Part shown: positions 16,830 to 30,597 of the stretch, piece after piece | Layout: each line of letters begins with the position of its first letter | Position numbering within the stretch: the stretch's first letter is position 1 | Program-made: the position numbers and the translations under genes | Notes under the pieces: generated by a model | The model's input: only the letters and a program-made list of their open reading frames with translations | Told to the model about the DNA's origin: nothing | Database searches by the model: none | Assembly (NCBI RefSeq): GCF_039524395.1 | Contig: NZ_BAAAGO010000022.1 | Origin: Micropruina glycogenica | GTDB taxonomy: Bacteria > Actinomycetota > Actinomycetes > Propionibacteriales > Propionibacteriaceae | Length of the DNA stretch: 64,000 bases | Strand: one strand, 5' to 3'

Positions 16830-17962
16830 CGGTCGTCCCCATCTCTCGGCAGCATCGCAACCACCTCGTACCCGCCGCCCTCGATCGGGCCGGCCGTCAG
16901 CCGCCCGCCCCAGGCACCCACCCGCTCGCGCATGCCGGCCAGACCGGCGGCCTCCGGCCCCGCGGCACCCACACCGTGGTCACGGATCCGCAACTCGAGC
17001 CGGTCAGGTTCGAACCGGATCCGCACCCAGGCGCGGTCGGTGCCGGCGTGCCGGACCACGTTCGTGAGCGCCTCCTGCACCACCCGGTAGGCGGTGTGGT
17101 CGAGAGCGGTGGGCAGCGGCCACGGCTCGCCGAGACGTTCCACCTCGAGCCGCAGGCCGGCGTCGGAGAACCCGGAGAACAGGGTGTGGGTGTCGGCCAG
17201 CCCCGGCGCCGGGCAGTCGGGCTCGTCCGTCTCGCGAATGGCGCTGAGGATGTGTCGCACCTCGCGCAGCGAGCTGCGACTGCGCTCGGCGATGGCCAGC
17301 AGTCCCGAACGCGCCTCTGCGGGATCGGAGTCCACGATCCGGGCGCAGACGCCGGCCTGCAGGGCGATCACGCCGAGCGAGTGACCCACCACGTCGTGCA
17401 GCTCCCGGGCGATGCGCAACCGCTCCTGGGTGACGGCGTGCCGGGTCTCCTCCTGTTGCTTCCATGACGCCAGTTCGGCCCGCTCCGCCTCCAACCGGGC
17501 GGTGCGGCGGTGCAGTTGGCCGGCGCGGCCCAGCGTGAACGCACCGACGAACAGGGCGACGTTGGTGCCGAACCCCTCCCACGGCATCCGTTCCGGAAAG
17601 GCCGCGGCGATCGCCACGAGCACGGTGAGACAGTAGCCGGCGCCGATCAGCGTCGTCCGCAGCGGGCGGTGCGCGGCCACCGTGTAGGCGGCGAGGAAGA
17701 GCCCGGCGCCGATCACCGCGGTGGTGTAGCCCAGCGCGATCATCGTTGCCACCAGCGCCCCGGAGACGACCAGCACGGGCAGCGGCGCTCTGCGGCGCAG
17801 CGCGTAGCCGGCTGAGATGGCGACGATCAGGCCCAGCTGCAGCGGCGTGGCGGCCGTGCCGGCCGAGAGCATGGCGGCGGAGGCGATGCCGAGGGCGAGC
17901 CCGCAATCCAGCAGCCAAGGACGCTCGGCGTCCAACTGCTGCAGGTCGTGCCAGGTCCTCAT
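16826..17962 (-). CDS. Sensor histidine kinase (HisKA_3 type)
   Basis: A 378-residue membrane kinase. Residues ~15-150 contain about five transmembrane helices without a large extracellular domain. A coiled stretch at 155-180 leads to the dimerisation helix with phospho-acceptor His189 in RIARELHDVVGHSLGVIALQ. The HATPase_c domain contains VVQEALTNVVRHAG (N box) and DHGVGA. It phosphorylates the regulator encoded next. The signal is probably membrane or cell-envelope related, but nothing in the sequence identifies it. Confidence 0.93.
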   Translation of the reverse strand: MRTWHDLQQLDAERPWLLDCGLALGIASAAMLSAGTAATPLQLGLIVAISAGYALRRRAPLPVLVVSGALVATMIALGYTTAVIGAGLFLAAYTVAAHRPLRTTLIGAGYCLTVLVAIAAAFPERMPWEGFGTNVALFVGAFTLGRAGQLHRRTARLEAERAELASWKQQEETRHAVTQERLRIARELHDVVGHSLGVIALQAGVCARIVDSDPAEARSGLLAIAERSRSSLREVRHILSAIRETDEPDCPAPGLADTHTLFSGFSDAGLRLEVERLGEPWPLPTALDHTAYRVVQEALTNVVRHAGTDRAWVRIRFEPDRLELRIRDHGVGAAGPEAAGLAGMRERVGAWGGRLTAGPIEGGGYEVVAMLPRDGDDR

Positions 17963-18126
17963 CCTGGCAAGCTATCCGGGCTGTACGGACCTCACAACGA
18001 TCTGCGGAATGACAGCGGCGTCCATCCCGGGAATGACCTCTGCACCCGGGTGCGACCCGGGTATGGCGCCAGGAACCGGGCGCCGGCCCGACGCGGTACG
18101 GCCGACCTGCGGCGCACCCTGAAGTC

Positions 18127-19698
18127 ATGAGCATCAAACCGAACCAACCGCAACGTCCGAGCGCTTCGACGGCGCCCATGGACGATCCGTCGCCCCGGCC
18201 GGGCACCTCGGCCGGACGCAGTCCCGGAACGGTACCTGTCGCGAGGACGCGTACCACCGCTCACGCCTGGGTCAGGGCCTTGGTGGCCCTTGCCGGCGGC
18301 GGTGTCGCCGGGCTGGCCGTCGGTGTGCTGCAGCCGCGCGGGCCGGTGACCGCCTCCGGGAGCCTGGCCTTGATCGCGGGTGGGGTCGCGATCGGCATCC
18401 TCACCGGCGTCGTCAGCCGATCCCGGTGGTCGATGCTGGCCGCGCCGGCCGGCTATCTGGTCGCCTTCGAGCTCATCCGGACCCGCGCCGGCCTGCCGTC
18501 CACCGGCCCGCTCGAGCTCGGTTCCGCCTTCGGTCCCCTCGCCTACGTCCTGGGCCGGGTGCTGCCATGGCTACTGGGCGGCACCGCGATCGCGGTGGGT
18601 GCGGCCTGGGCCACACGGTCCCGATCACGTCGCCCGATCGGCCTGACCGCGGTCACCGCGGCGCTCGCGCTGGTGGCTGGATCGTTGGCGCTCCAGGCAT
18701 CGTCCCCTGCTCTGACCACCGCCGACGGGCGGCCGATCCCGGGCTCGGTCAGCGAGCTGATCACGGTGGACCTCGGCGGCGAGCAACAGTGGATCCAGGT
18801 CCGGGGAGCCAGCGCCGACCTGCCGGTTCTGCTCTACCTCAGCGGCGGACCGGGCCAGAGTGACCTGGCCTTCTCACGGGTGCTGCTGGAGCCGTTGACC
18901 CGCGACTTCCTGGTGGTGGGTTGGGACCAGCGCGGCGCCGGAAAGTCCTACCCGGCCCTGGACGTCGCCACACACACCCGGCAGCGGGCTGTTTCGGACA
19001 CCGTTGAGCTGGCGCGCTGGCTGATCGACCGCTACGGCGGGCCGAAGGTGTACCTACTGGGTGAGTCCTGGGGAAGCCTGCTGGGCATCATGGCGGTCAG
19101 CCAGGCGCCGGAGTTGTTCCACGCGTTCCTGGGCAGCGGCCAGATGGTCGCCCCGCTGGCGACCGACCGGCTGATCTATGCCGACCTGGTGACGCACGCA
19201 ATGGGCACCGGCAACGGTGAGCTGGTGGCCCGGCTTGCCGCGATGGGCCCACCGCCGTACCGCAATGTCTTCGATTACGCCACGATCATGAGCCACTACG
19301 GGCTGATCGAAGGTGCCTACACACCGCCCGCCGGCTACCTGCGCCGCGGAGCCGCCAGCGGTGTCGGACCCTACGGGGTGCTGGGCTCGGAGTATGCGCC
19401 GGTCGAGAAGATCAACGTGCTGCGTGGCCTGCTGGACAGCTTCGCCGTGCTGTATCCGCAGCTGCAAGACATCGATCTGCGCCGCGACGCGACCCGGCTG
19501 CAGGTGCCGGTGTACATCCTGGCCGGCGACCATGAGTTGCGCGGCCGCACCCAGCCGGCCCGGGAGTGGTTCGATGCTCTGGATGCGCCGAGCAAGCGCT
19601 GGTACGACATCGCGAACGCCGGGCACTCGGTCGCCTTCGAGCACGCCGACGAGCTGCTGCGCATCCTGCTCGAAGACGTGCAACCGGCGCTTCGTTGA
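18127..19698 (+). CDS. Membrane-anchored alpha/beta hydrolase, proline iminopeptidase-like
   Basis: A 523-residue protein. A Pro/Ser-rich N-terminus is followed by about five hydrophobic segments (residues ~50-200) and then an alpha/beta-hydrolase domain. The oxyanion region is YLSGGPGQSD and GWDQRGAGKSYPAL. The nucleophile is Ser314 in LGESWGS, the acid is probably in LAGDHELRG, and the His is in NAGHSVAFEH. The GGPG and WDQRGAG motifs are typical of the proline iminopeptidase (S33) family, so it may cleave peptides or esters at the outer membrane face. It is divergent from the two-component pair at 16164-17962 and separated by 164 bp of repeat-like sequence, which suggests possible control by that pair. 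Confidence 0.85.
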   Translation: MSIKPNQPQRPSASTAPMDDPSPRPGTSAGRSPGTVPVARTRTTAHAWVRALVALAGGGVAGLAVGVLQPRGPVTASGSLALIAGGVAIGILTGVVSRSRWSMLAAPAGYLVAFELIRTRAGLPSTGPLELGSAFGPLAYVLGRVLPWLLGGTAIAVGAAWATRSRSRRPIGLTAVTAALALVAGSLALQASSPALTTADGRPIPGSVSELITVDLGGEQQWIQVRGASADLPVLLYLSGGPGQSDLAFSRVLLEPLTRDFLVVGWDQRGAGKSYPALDVATHTRQRAVSDTVELARWLIDRYGGPKVYLLGESWGSLLGIMAVSQAPELFHAFLGSGQMVAPLATDRLIYADLVTHAMGTGNGELVARLAAMGPPPYRNVFDYATIMSHYGLIEGAYTPPAGYLRRGAASGVGPYGVLGSEYAPVEKINVLRGLLDSFAVLYPQLQDIDLRRDATRLQVPVYILAGDHELRGRTQPAREWFDALDAPSKRWYDIANAGHSVAFEHADELLRILLEDVQPALR

Positions 19699-19859
19699 CC
19701 TCATGACGGCATGACTGGGCGGCGGGAGCGCCTGGCCCGTCGCAGGTCGTCGGCAAGGGCCACCGGTGCCCGGTCGCTGCTGCCCGGGGGGACGCCGACC
19801 GTCCCGCACCGCCTGCCGGCCGCGGGCAGCCAGGGCAACCACCGTTAAGCTTGCCCACC

Positions 19860-21119
19860 GTGACCGACGTATTCGACGAGTTGACCTGGCGTGGGCTGAT
19901 CGCGCACTCCACCGACGCGGACGCCCTGCGCGCCCACCTCGCCGAAGGTCCGGTCACCTTCTACGTGGGCTTCGACCCCACCGCACCCAGCATCCACATG
20001 GGCAACCTGGTGCAGATCATGCTGGCCCGGGCCATGCAGCGGGCCGGGCACCGTCCGATTCTGCTGGTCGGCGGCAGTACCGGTCTGATCGGCGACCCCA
20101 AGCAGGCCGGCGAGCGCACCATGAACCCCAAGGAACAGGTCGCCACGTGGGTGGAGCGCATCCGTGAACAGGTCAGCCGGCTGATCTCGTTCGACGGCAC
20201 CAACGGCGCCATTCTGGCCAACAACTACGACTGGACCGCCGATCTGTCCACCCTCGACTTTCTGCGGGACGTCGGCAAGCACTTCCCGGTGAACCGCATG
20301 CTCGACCGCGAGGTCGTCAAGGCGCGGCTGGAGTCGGGCATCAGCTACACCGAGTTCAGCTACGTGCTGCTGCAGTCGCTGGACTACCGGGAGCTTTTCC
20401 GGCGCCACGGCTGCACCATGCAAACCGGCGGCTCCGACCAGTGGGGCAACATCACCGCGGGCGTGGAACTCATCCGCCGCAGCGAGGGGGCCAGAGTGCA
20501 CGCGCTGGCCACCCCGCTGCTGACCAAAGCCGACGGCACCAAGTTCGGCAAGACCGAGTCGGGAACGGTGTGGCTCGATGCGGCGATGACCTCGCCGTAC
20601 GCGTTCCACCAGTTCTTCCTCAACGCCGAAGACGCCAAGGTGGTCGACTACCTCAAGGTGTTCTCAGAGCGTCCGCGCGACGAGATCGACGACATCGCGG
20701 CACGCAGCGCCGAGGCGCCACACCTGCGCATCGCCCAGCACTCCCTGGCCGACGACATCACCGACCTGGTGCATTCGCCGGCCGAGCGCGAGGCCGCCAA
20801 CGAGGCTGCCCAGGCCATCTTCGGACGGGGAGAGCTGGCCCAGCTCTCGGCAGACACCCTGCTTGCGGTTGCCAAGGAACTGGGTGCAGCGGCCTTGCCG
20901 ACGGGGGAGTTGCCCAGCGTGGTGGACGCGCTCGAGGCCTCGGGTGTGGTGGCCAGCAAGTCGGCCGCCCGACGGGCGATCGCCGAGGGTGGCGCCTACC
21001 TGAACAACACCAAGGTCATCGACGCCAACGCGCAACTCACCGCCGACGACGTGCTGCCGGGCGGTGTGGTGGTGCTGCGCCGCGGCCGACGGACGGTGGG
21101 GGCCGTCACCGTGGCGTAA
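19860..21119 (+). CDS. tyrS: Tyrosyl-tRNA synthetase
   Basis: Charges tRNA-Tyr in the cytoplasm. The 419 residues have the HIGH-type motif SIHMGNL (44-50), the tyrosine-site GGSDQWGNI (190-198), the KMSKS-type KFGKT (228-232) and a C-terminal S4 RNA-binding domain (ASGVVASKSAARRAI onward). GTG 19860 is chosen over the in-frame TTG at 19851 because TAAGCT at 19846-19851 is a good -10 box 8 bases before the GTG, which implies a leaderless mRNA. The rRNA operon follows. Confidence 0.96.
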   Translation: MTDVFDELTWRGLIAHSTDADALRAHLAEGPVTFYVGFDPTAPSIHMGNLVQIMLARAMQRAGHRPILLVGGSTGLIGDPKQAGERTMNPKEQVATWVERIREQVSRLISFDGTNGAILANNYDWTADLSTLDFLRDVGKHFPVNRMLDREVVKARLESGISYTEFSYVLLQSLDYRELFRRHGCTMQTGGSDQWGNITAGVELIRRSEGARVHALATPLLTKADGTKFGKTESGTVWLDAAMTSPYAFHQFFLNAEDAKVVDYLKVFSERPRDEIDDIAARSAEAPHLRIAQHSLADDITDLVHSPAEREAANEAAQAIFGRGELAQLSADTLLAVAKELGAAALPTGELPSVVDALEASGVVASKSAARRAIAEGGAYLNNTKVIDANAQLTADDVLPGGVVVLRRGRRTVGAVTVA

Positions 21120-21170
21120 TGAGCAAAACCCCTAGCCAAGCAGTCGACACGCCCGGGCGTCATGGTCGAT

Positions 21171-21199
21171 TTGACCCGCTGCGCCGAACTCCGTAATGT
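21171..21199 (+). promoter_or_regulatory. rRNA promoter P1
   Basis: TTGACC (21171-21176), a 17-bp spacer, then TAATGT (21194-21199). This is close to the sigma-70/SigA consensus and lies about 450 bp before the 16S gene. Confidence 0.8.
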
Positions 21200-21361
21200 T
21201 TACCAAGCCTTCTCGGTGACACGGACGGCCAGGAGAGATCCAGGCCGGCCGAATCGGAAGGCCAACCCAACCCAAACCAGTACGGGAACGGTGTGCCTCC
21301 ATGCCAGGAGCCACCAAGACCCGGTGCCTGTCGCGGGGTGGAAAGGGCAAGATAGCTCAGT

Positions 21362-21390
21362 TTGACACCGAGCACAAGCCCTAGTAAAGT
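21362..21390 (+). promoter_or_regulatory. rRNA promoter P2
   Basis: A perfect -35 TTGACA (21362-21367), a 17-bp spacer and TAAAGT (21385-21390). It is the stronger-looking of the two tandem promoters. Confidence 0.85.
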
Positions 21391-21446
21391 ATGTCGAGTT
21401 GCCCCAAGCGGCGGTCGAGAGGCCAAAGCGCGGTGCGCACCCGAAA

Positions 21447-21468
21447 CTTGAGAACTCAACAGCGTGCT
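21447..21468 (+). promoter_or_regulatory. boxA-type antitermination element, 16S leader
   Basis: CTTGAGAACTCAACAGCGTG lies in the leader. A matching element, CTTGAGAACTGCACAGTGG, stands at 23438-23456 before the 23S gene. Such paired elements support Nus-dependent antitermination and RNase III processing of rRNA in actinobacteria. Confidence 0.75.
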
Positions 21469-21641
21469 TGAAAGTCAATGAAAGTACACCCTCACGCAGG
21501 GTGTGCGAACGAACATCCCGTCCGTGTGGGGCTCGCCTCACACGACGAGATTCCTTTGATTATTGATAGATCCAGCAATGGATCCTGTCAGTGTCAAACA
21601 ATCCTTGATCAGCTTTACGGCTCCGGCCGTGCTGAAAATTT

Positions 21642-26586
<4,945 letters not shown>

Positions 26587-26659
26587 CTACAAAGGTGCTA
26601 CGCGTCCACTGTGCGGTTCCCGAGCAACGGTCGGGAACTCCGATCAAAACTCCATAGTT

Positions 26660-26779
26660 GTTACGGTGATCATGGCGAGCGGGAAACGCCCGGCTCCATT
26701 CCGAACCCGGAAGCTAAGCTGCTCAGCGCCGATGGTACTGCAGGGGGGACCCTGTGGGAGAGTAGGACGTCGCCGGACT
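26660..26779 (+). rRNA. rrf: 5S ribosomal RNA
   Basis: About 120 nt. It starts at GTTACGGTGATCATGGCGAG and contains CCATTCCGAACCCGGAAGCTAAG. It ends at ACGTCGCCGGAC, which pairs with the start to form helix I. Confidence 0.93.
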
Positions 26780-26783
26780 TTAT

Positions 26784-26828
26784 AAACACCCCCGTGGTGG
26801 CCAGCAATGGTCAACACGGGGGTGTTTT
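26784..26828 (+). terminator. Rho-independent terminator of the rRNA operon
   Basis: A 13-bp perfect stem, AAACACCCCCGTG / CACGGGGGTGTTT, with an 18-nt loop followed by T residues. It lies 4 bases after the 5S gene. Confidence 0.9.
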
Positions 26829-26878
26829 GCGTACGCAGGGTTTTGCGTCCGGCGTGGCCGCCACGGCAGACTTAAGGG

Positions 26879-28807
26879 GTGAGTGACGAGCGCGGCCCGG
26901 CAGGCGAGGGACGAAACCAACCCGGTCGAGGCAGTAGCGGCGGCCGTCCGCGGTCTGCCGGCCGTGGCGGTGGTTCCGGCTCCAGGTCCTCGTCGTCGTC
27001 GTACGGCTCCGGGGGCGGACGCTCGGATCGACCACGCAACACCCAGGGTGGCGGCTCGGCATCCGATCGTGCTCGTCGTGGCGGCACCGGGGGCGGGCGC
27101 TCCGGCGGGTTCAAGGGGGGCACCGAAGGCGGTGGCGCGGAGCGCCCGTACCGATTTGACCCGGGGGCGGGCGCCGCCAGGCGCGCACCGGACAAAGGCG
27201 GCAGCGGGGGTGACCGACAGCGGCCCCGCTCAGGTGGTGATGGGGGCGGTTCTGGGCAGCAGAGGTCGTACCGGCCGCGCTCCAGCGACACTTCGACGCG
27301 TGGCCGGCAAGGTTCAACGGGCGAGCGACGTCCGTATCGCTCCAATGACCGTGGCCAGGACGGGTCTTCGGGCGAGAGTCGCCCCTATCGCGCGTCGGGG
27401 CAGGAGCGGGGCGCACGGCGGCCGTATCGCTCCGATGATCGTGACCACAGTGGGTCGACTGGTGATCGTCGGCCCTATCGCGGGTCGGGGCAGCAGCGGG
27501 GCGCACGGCGGCCGTATCGCTCCGGTGACCGTGACCAGACCGGCTCGTCCGGAGGTGGCTCAGACACCTCGAACGCGGGTCGTGCCTATCGATCCGGCGG
27601 TGACGATTCAGGGGGTCGGCCCTACCGTTCGACCCGGGGATCCGACGCAGGGCAGGGCGAGCGCAGGCCCTTCCGCTCGAGCGCCCGCGATTCCAGGAGC
27701 AGCGACGCGGGCGCGTCGTCGGCCCAGCGGCGTTCGTACCGCGACAGTGGGCAGCGACCTGACCAGAGGGGCTATGGCGGCGACCGCTCCGGCGGGCAGA
27801 GCCGGCCGTCCTACGACCGTGAGCGTTCCGGTGACCGCCCCGGCGGTTCCCGGTACCGGGGCGACCGCGCCGGCAACTCAGGGCGTCGGACTCCCACTGA
27901 CCAAGACGCCGCGCGCCGGGGCGGCGCCGCGGTGGCTGGTGCCGCTGCCGCCGGAGTTGCCTGGCGCCGGACGTCCGGCGACGCTCGGCCCGATCGTGAT
28001 CGCCGCGAACCGCGTGAGCCCCGCGAGATTCCGCCCGGTCTCGCGCCCAAGCCTGGGGAGCCCGAAACGCCGACCGACGTCAACCTCGACCTGCTCTCGC
28101 GCGGGGTGAAAGCCGAGCTGCGCAGCCTGAGCGTCGAGCAGGCCGAGATCGTGGCCGCGCACCTGGCCGCCGCGGCCGAACTGGTCGACACCGACCCCGA
28201 ACTCGCCTACGCCCACGCCGAGGCTGCCCGCCGGCGGGCCGCGCGGCTTCCGGTGGCCCGCGAGGCCGCCGGCACCACCGCCTACGCGGCCGGCGAGTAC
28301 GCGGCTGCGTTGAACGAGTTTCGCGCGCTGCGCCGCATGACCGGCACCGACGACTTCTTGGCCGTGATGGCCGACTGCGAGCGCGGCCTCGGCCGTTCGC
28401 AGGCGGCGCTGAAGCTGGTCAAAGAGGGCCTGGCAGTATCGCCGCCCATCGCCGCACGGGTTGAGCTGAGGCTGGTCGAGGCCGGCGCCCGTGAGGCGTT
28501 GGGGCAGCGTGACGAGGCGATTCGGCTGCTGCGGCAAGAGATCGAACTGATCGGTGCGCGGGGCCCCAAGAGTGCTCGAGCCCGGCTGCGCTACTACTTC
28601 GCGCACCTGCTGGCCGAGTCGGGCGACACCGCGGACGCCGAGAAGTGGTACGCCGCCGCCGTGCGGCTCGACCCCGACGACGAGACGGGGGCCGCCGAGG
28701 CGCTGGCCGAGTTGCAGGGCATCACGATCGAATTCGACGACAGCGACGACTCCGACGAAGCGTCCGCTGGTGACGATAGTGACGCGACGCCGGGGGCCGA
28801 CCAGTGA
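26879..28807 (+). CDS. Arg/Gly/Ser-rich low-complexity protein with C-terminal TPR-like domain
   Basis: A 642-residue protein. Residues 1-~375 are low-complexity and highly basic, with at least ten RPYRS-type repeats. Several form a longer unit of RRPYRS-(D/N)DR-(D/G), a short spacer, and RPYRxSGQxRGA. Residues ~395-635 are alpha-helical repeats resembling TPRs (LAYAHAEAARRRAARL, AAGEYAAALNEFRALRRMTG, ALKLVKEGL). An orthologous TPR protein sits between tyrS and the HAD gene in many actinobacteria. Its function is not established. The disordered N-terminus resembles RNA-binding RGG/RS-type tails, and this is inference only. The GTG start at 26879 lacks a clear Shine-Dalgarno. The gene overlaps the next gene (GTGA). 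Confidence 0.85.
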   Translation: MSDERGPAGEGRNQPGRGSSGGRPRSAGRGGGSGSRSSSSSYGSGGGRSDRPRNTQGGGSASDRARRGGTGGGRSGGFKGGTEGGGAERPYRFDPGAGAARRAPDKGGSGGDRQRPRSGGDGGGSGQQRSYRPRSSDTSTRGRQGSTGERRPYRSNDRGQDGSSGESRPYRASGQERGARRPYRSDDRDHSGSTGDRRPYRGSGQQRGARRPYRSGDRDQTGSSGGGSDTSNAGRAYRSGGDDSGGRPYRSTRGSDAGQGERRPFRSSARDSRSSDAGASSAQRRSYRDSGQRPDQRGYGGDRSGGQSRPSYDRERSGDRPGGSRYRGDRAGNSGRRTPTDQDAARRGGAAVAGAAAAGVAWRRTSGDARPDRDRREPREPREIPPGLAPKPGEPETPTDVNLDLLSRGVKAELRSLSVEQAEIVAAHLAAAAELVDTDPELAYAHAEAARRRAARLPVAREAAGTTAYAAGEYAAALNEFRALRRMTGTDDFLAVMADCERGLGRSQAALKLVKEGLAVSPPIAARVELRLVEAGAREALGQRDEAIRLLRQEIELIGARGPKSARARLRYYFAHLLAESGDTADAEKWYAAAVRLDPDDETGAAEALAELQGITIEFDDSDDSDEASAGDDSDATPGADQ

Positions 28808-29796
28808 CCGCCCCGATCATCGCGCAGCACGACGTCGCGTTCTTCGACCTCGACGGGGTGATCTACCTGGGCCCGATCGCGGTGCCGGGCGCCGTGCAGG
28901 GCATCGCCGACGTCCGCGCGGCCGGTGCGCGGGTGATGTACGTCACCAACAATGCGGCCCGCAGCGCCGAGGCGGTGGCTCGCCACCTGACCGAACTCGG
29001 TTTCACCGCCGGCCCGGACGACCTGATCACCAGCGCGCAGGTGGCCGTCGGGGTGCTCGCCGAACAACTACCAGCCGGCAGTCTGCTGCTGATCGCGGGC
29101 ACGAACAACCTGAGTCGCCTTGCTGAGGCCGCGGGCTTTCGTACCACCGACTCGGCCGACGACGAGCCGGACGCGGTACTGCAGGGCTACAGCCCCACCA
29201 TTGACTGGCGGGTGCTCGATGAGGCGTCCATCGCCGTGCAACGCGGAGCCACGTGGTACGGCACCAACGATGACCTCAACCGGCCCACCGACCGAGGCTT
29301 GGTGCCTGGCCTCGGCGCGCAGTTGAACGTGGTCGGCAGCACGGTGCGCCAGCAGCCCATCGTGTTCGGCAAGCCGCACGCGCCGATGCTCGACTTCGCC
29401 GTACGGCACACGCATGCCCAGCGGCCGATCTTCGTGGGCGACCGCATCGACACCGACATCATGGGCGGCAACCGGGCCGGCATGCCGACGCTGCTGGTGT
29501 TCACCGGCGCCCACGGAAAGCGCGACCTGCTAGAGGCGGGGCCGGGGGACCGTCCGACGTTCATCGGGGCGGACCTGCGGGCGCTGCTCGAACCGGGGCG
29601 CGTCGCGACCGGCGAGGGGGACGTCCGGAGTTGCGGCGCTGCCACCGTGCGGCTGCACGACGGCTCGGTCGTCGTCGAGGGCCCGCTCGACACCGAGGCC
29701 GCTCAGTTGGACGCCCTGTGGGCGTTGGCCACCCTGGTGTGGCACACCGGCGCGGACGCCACCGGGGCGCTGGCGCTGCTCGACCGGCTGCGGTAG
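28804..29796 (+). CDS. HAD-IIA family phosphatase with C-terminal extension
   Basis: A 330-residue NagD-like HAD hydrolase. Motif I is FFDLDGVIYLGP with the nucleophile Asp (~17). VTNNAARSAEAVARHL is motif II, the lysine is in VFGKPHAPML, and FVGDRIDTDIMGGNRAGM is motif IV. Residues ~255-330 extend beyond the fold, as in actinobacterial orthologues of this locus. The substrate is unknown. The GTG at 28804 overlaps the TPR gene stop, so the pair is translationally coupled. In other actinobacteria the small ORF and tlyA follow directly; here a biotin transporter is inserted. Confidence 0.9.
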   Translation: MTAPIIAQHDVAFFDLDGVIYLGPIAVPGAVQGIADVRAAGARVMYVTNNAARSAEAVARHLTELGFTAGPDDLITSAQVAVGVLAEQLPAGSLLLIAGTNNLSRLAEAAGFRTTDSADDEPDAVLQGYSPTIDWRVLDEASIAVQRGATWYGTNDDLNRPTDRGLVPGLGAQLNVVGSTVRQQPIVFGKPHAPMLDFAVRHTHAQRPIFVGDRIDTDIMGGNRAGMPTLLVFTGAHGKRDLLEAGPGDRPTFIGADLRALLEPGRVATGEGDVRSCGAATVRLHDGSVVVEGPLDTEAAQLDALWALATLVWHTGADATGALALLDRLR

Positions 29797-29824
29797 CCGG
29801 CGTTCGCCGGGCACCCCCGCGACC

Positions 29825-29892
29825 ACGTTGCTCGCGCCGGCGCTCGTTGCTCGCGTCCGGACGCGAGCAACGTCACTCAACGCGAGCAACGT
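29825..29892. repeat. Long palindrome C with 19-nt word spacing
   Basis: A 12-nt word, NCGTTGCTCGCG, starts at 29825 and 29844. Its reverse complement CGCGAGCAACGT starts at 29862 and 29881. Both pairs are 19 nt apart, and a 6-nt TCCGGA sits at the centre. This is the cleanest of the three palindromes with this geometry. It lies 28 bp after the HAD stop. Confidence 0.9.
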
Positions 29893-30020
29893 CAGCGGAC
29901 GACTGCGGCCAGGTCTGTTCGGTCGGGCGACCAGCGCCGAGACGAGGGGCGGGGTCACGTACTCGACGGTATTCTCACCCCGACCGCGCCACGACAGGCG
30001 CGCCCGATTCAGGAGCGACC

Positions 30021-30596
30021 GTGCCAGCAGGCAAGCAGCCCACCACCGACCTCGCCCTCATCGCCGTCTTCGCGGCGCTGATCGCCGCGTTCTCGCTGGT
30101 ACCGGGCATTCCGATCGGGCCCGTGCCGATCACCCTGCAAACCCTCGGCGTCGCCCTGGCCGGCCTGGTGCTCGGCCCCTGGCGCGGCTTCGCGGCCACC
30201 GCCCTGTACCTGGTGGTCGGGTTCGCCGGCCTGCCGGTGTTCGCCGGCGGCGCCGCCGGCCTGGGTGTGCTGGGCAAGCCCAGCATCGGCTACCTGCTCA
30301 GCTTTCCCGTCGCCGCCCTGGTGGCCGGCCTGTTCGCCCAGTGGTTCGGCGGCCGCCAACCCCGGCTGCTGTGGATGTTCCTGGCCGGCTTCGGGGCGTC
30401 GGTGCTGATCATTCACCCGGCCGGCGTCATCGGGCTGATGGCCGTGATGCAGATCGACTTCGCCAAGGCGTTCGCCATCGACATCGCCTTCTGGCCCGGC
30501 GACGTGGCGAAGAACCTGATCGCCGCCGCCATCGCGGTCGCGGTGCATCGGGCCTTCCCCGCACTGCTGGCGCAGCGAGTGCCGGCGACCGCGTGA
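30021..30596 (+). CDS. bioY: Biotin transporter substrate-binding subunit BioY
   Basis: A 191-residue S component of the energy-coupling-factor biotin transporter, with six hydrophobic segments. Family marks are IPIGPVPITLQTLGVALAGLVLGPWRG (residues ~26-52), GLPVFAGGAAGLGVLGKPSIGYL, and AFWPGDVAKNLIAA near the C-terminus. The GTG at 30021 is chosen because AGGAG lies at 30011-30015. It is the first of three adjacent genes, bioY-bioM-bioN, that together make a dedicated biotin importer. No biotin-synthesis gene is present in the window, consistent with biotin uptake. Confidence 0.95.
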   Translation: MPAGKQPTTDLALIAVFAALIAAFSLVPGIPIGPVPITLQTLGVALAGLVLGPWRGFAATALYLVVGFAGLPVFAGGAAGLGVLGKPSIGYLLSFPVAALVAGLFAQWFGGRQPRLLWMFLAGFGASVLIIHPAGVIGLMAVMQIDFAKAFAIDIAFWPGDVAKNLIAAAIAVAVHRAFPALLAQRVPATA

Positions 30597-30597
30597 C

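Noticed and set aside
29631..30020. 130-codon N-terminal extension of BioY
   Set aside because: It overlaps the HAD gene and palindrome C. GTG 30021 has a proper Shine-Dalgarno and gives a normal BioY length.
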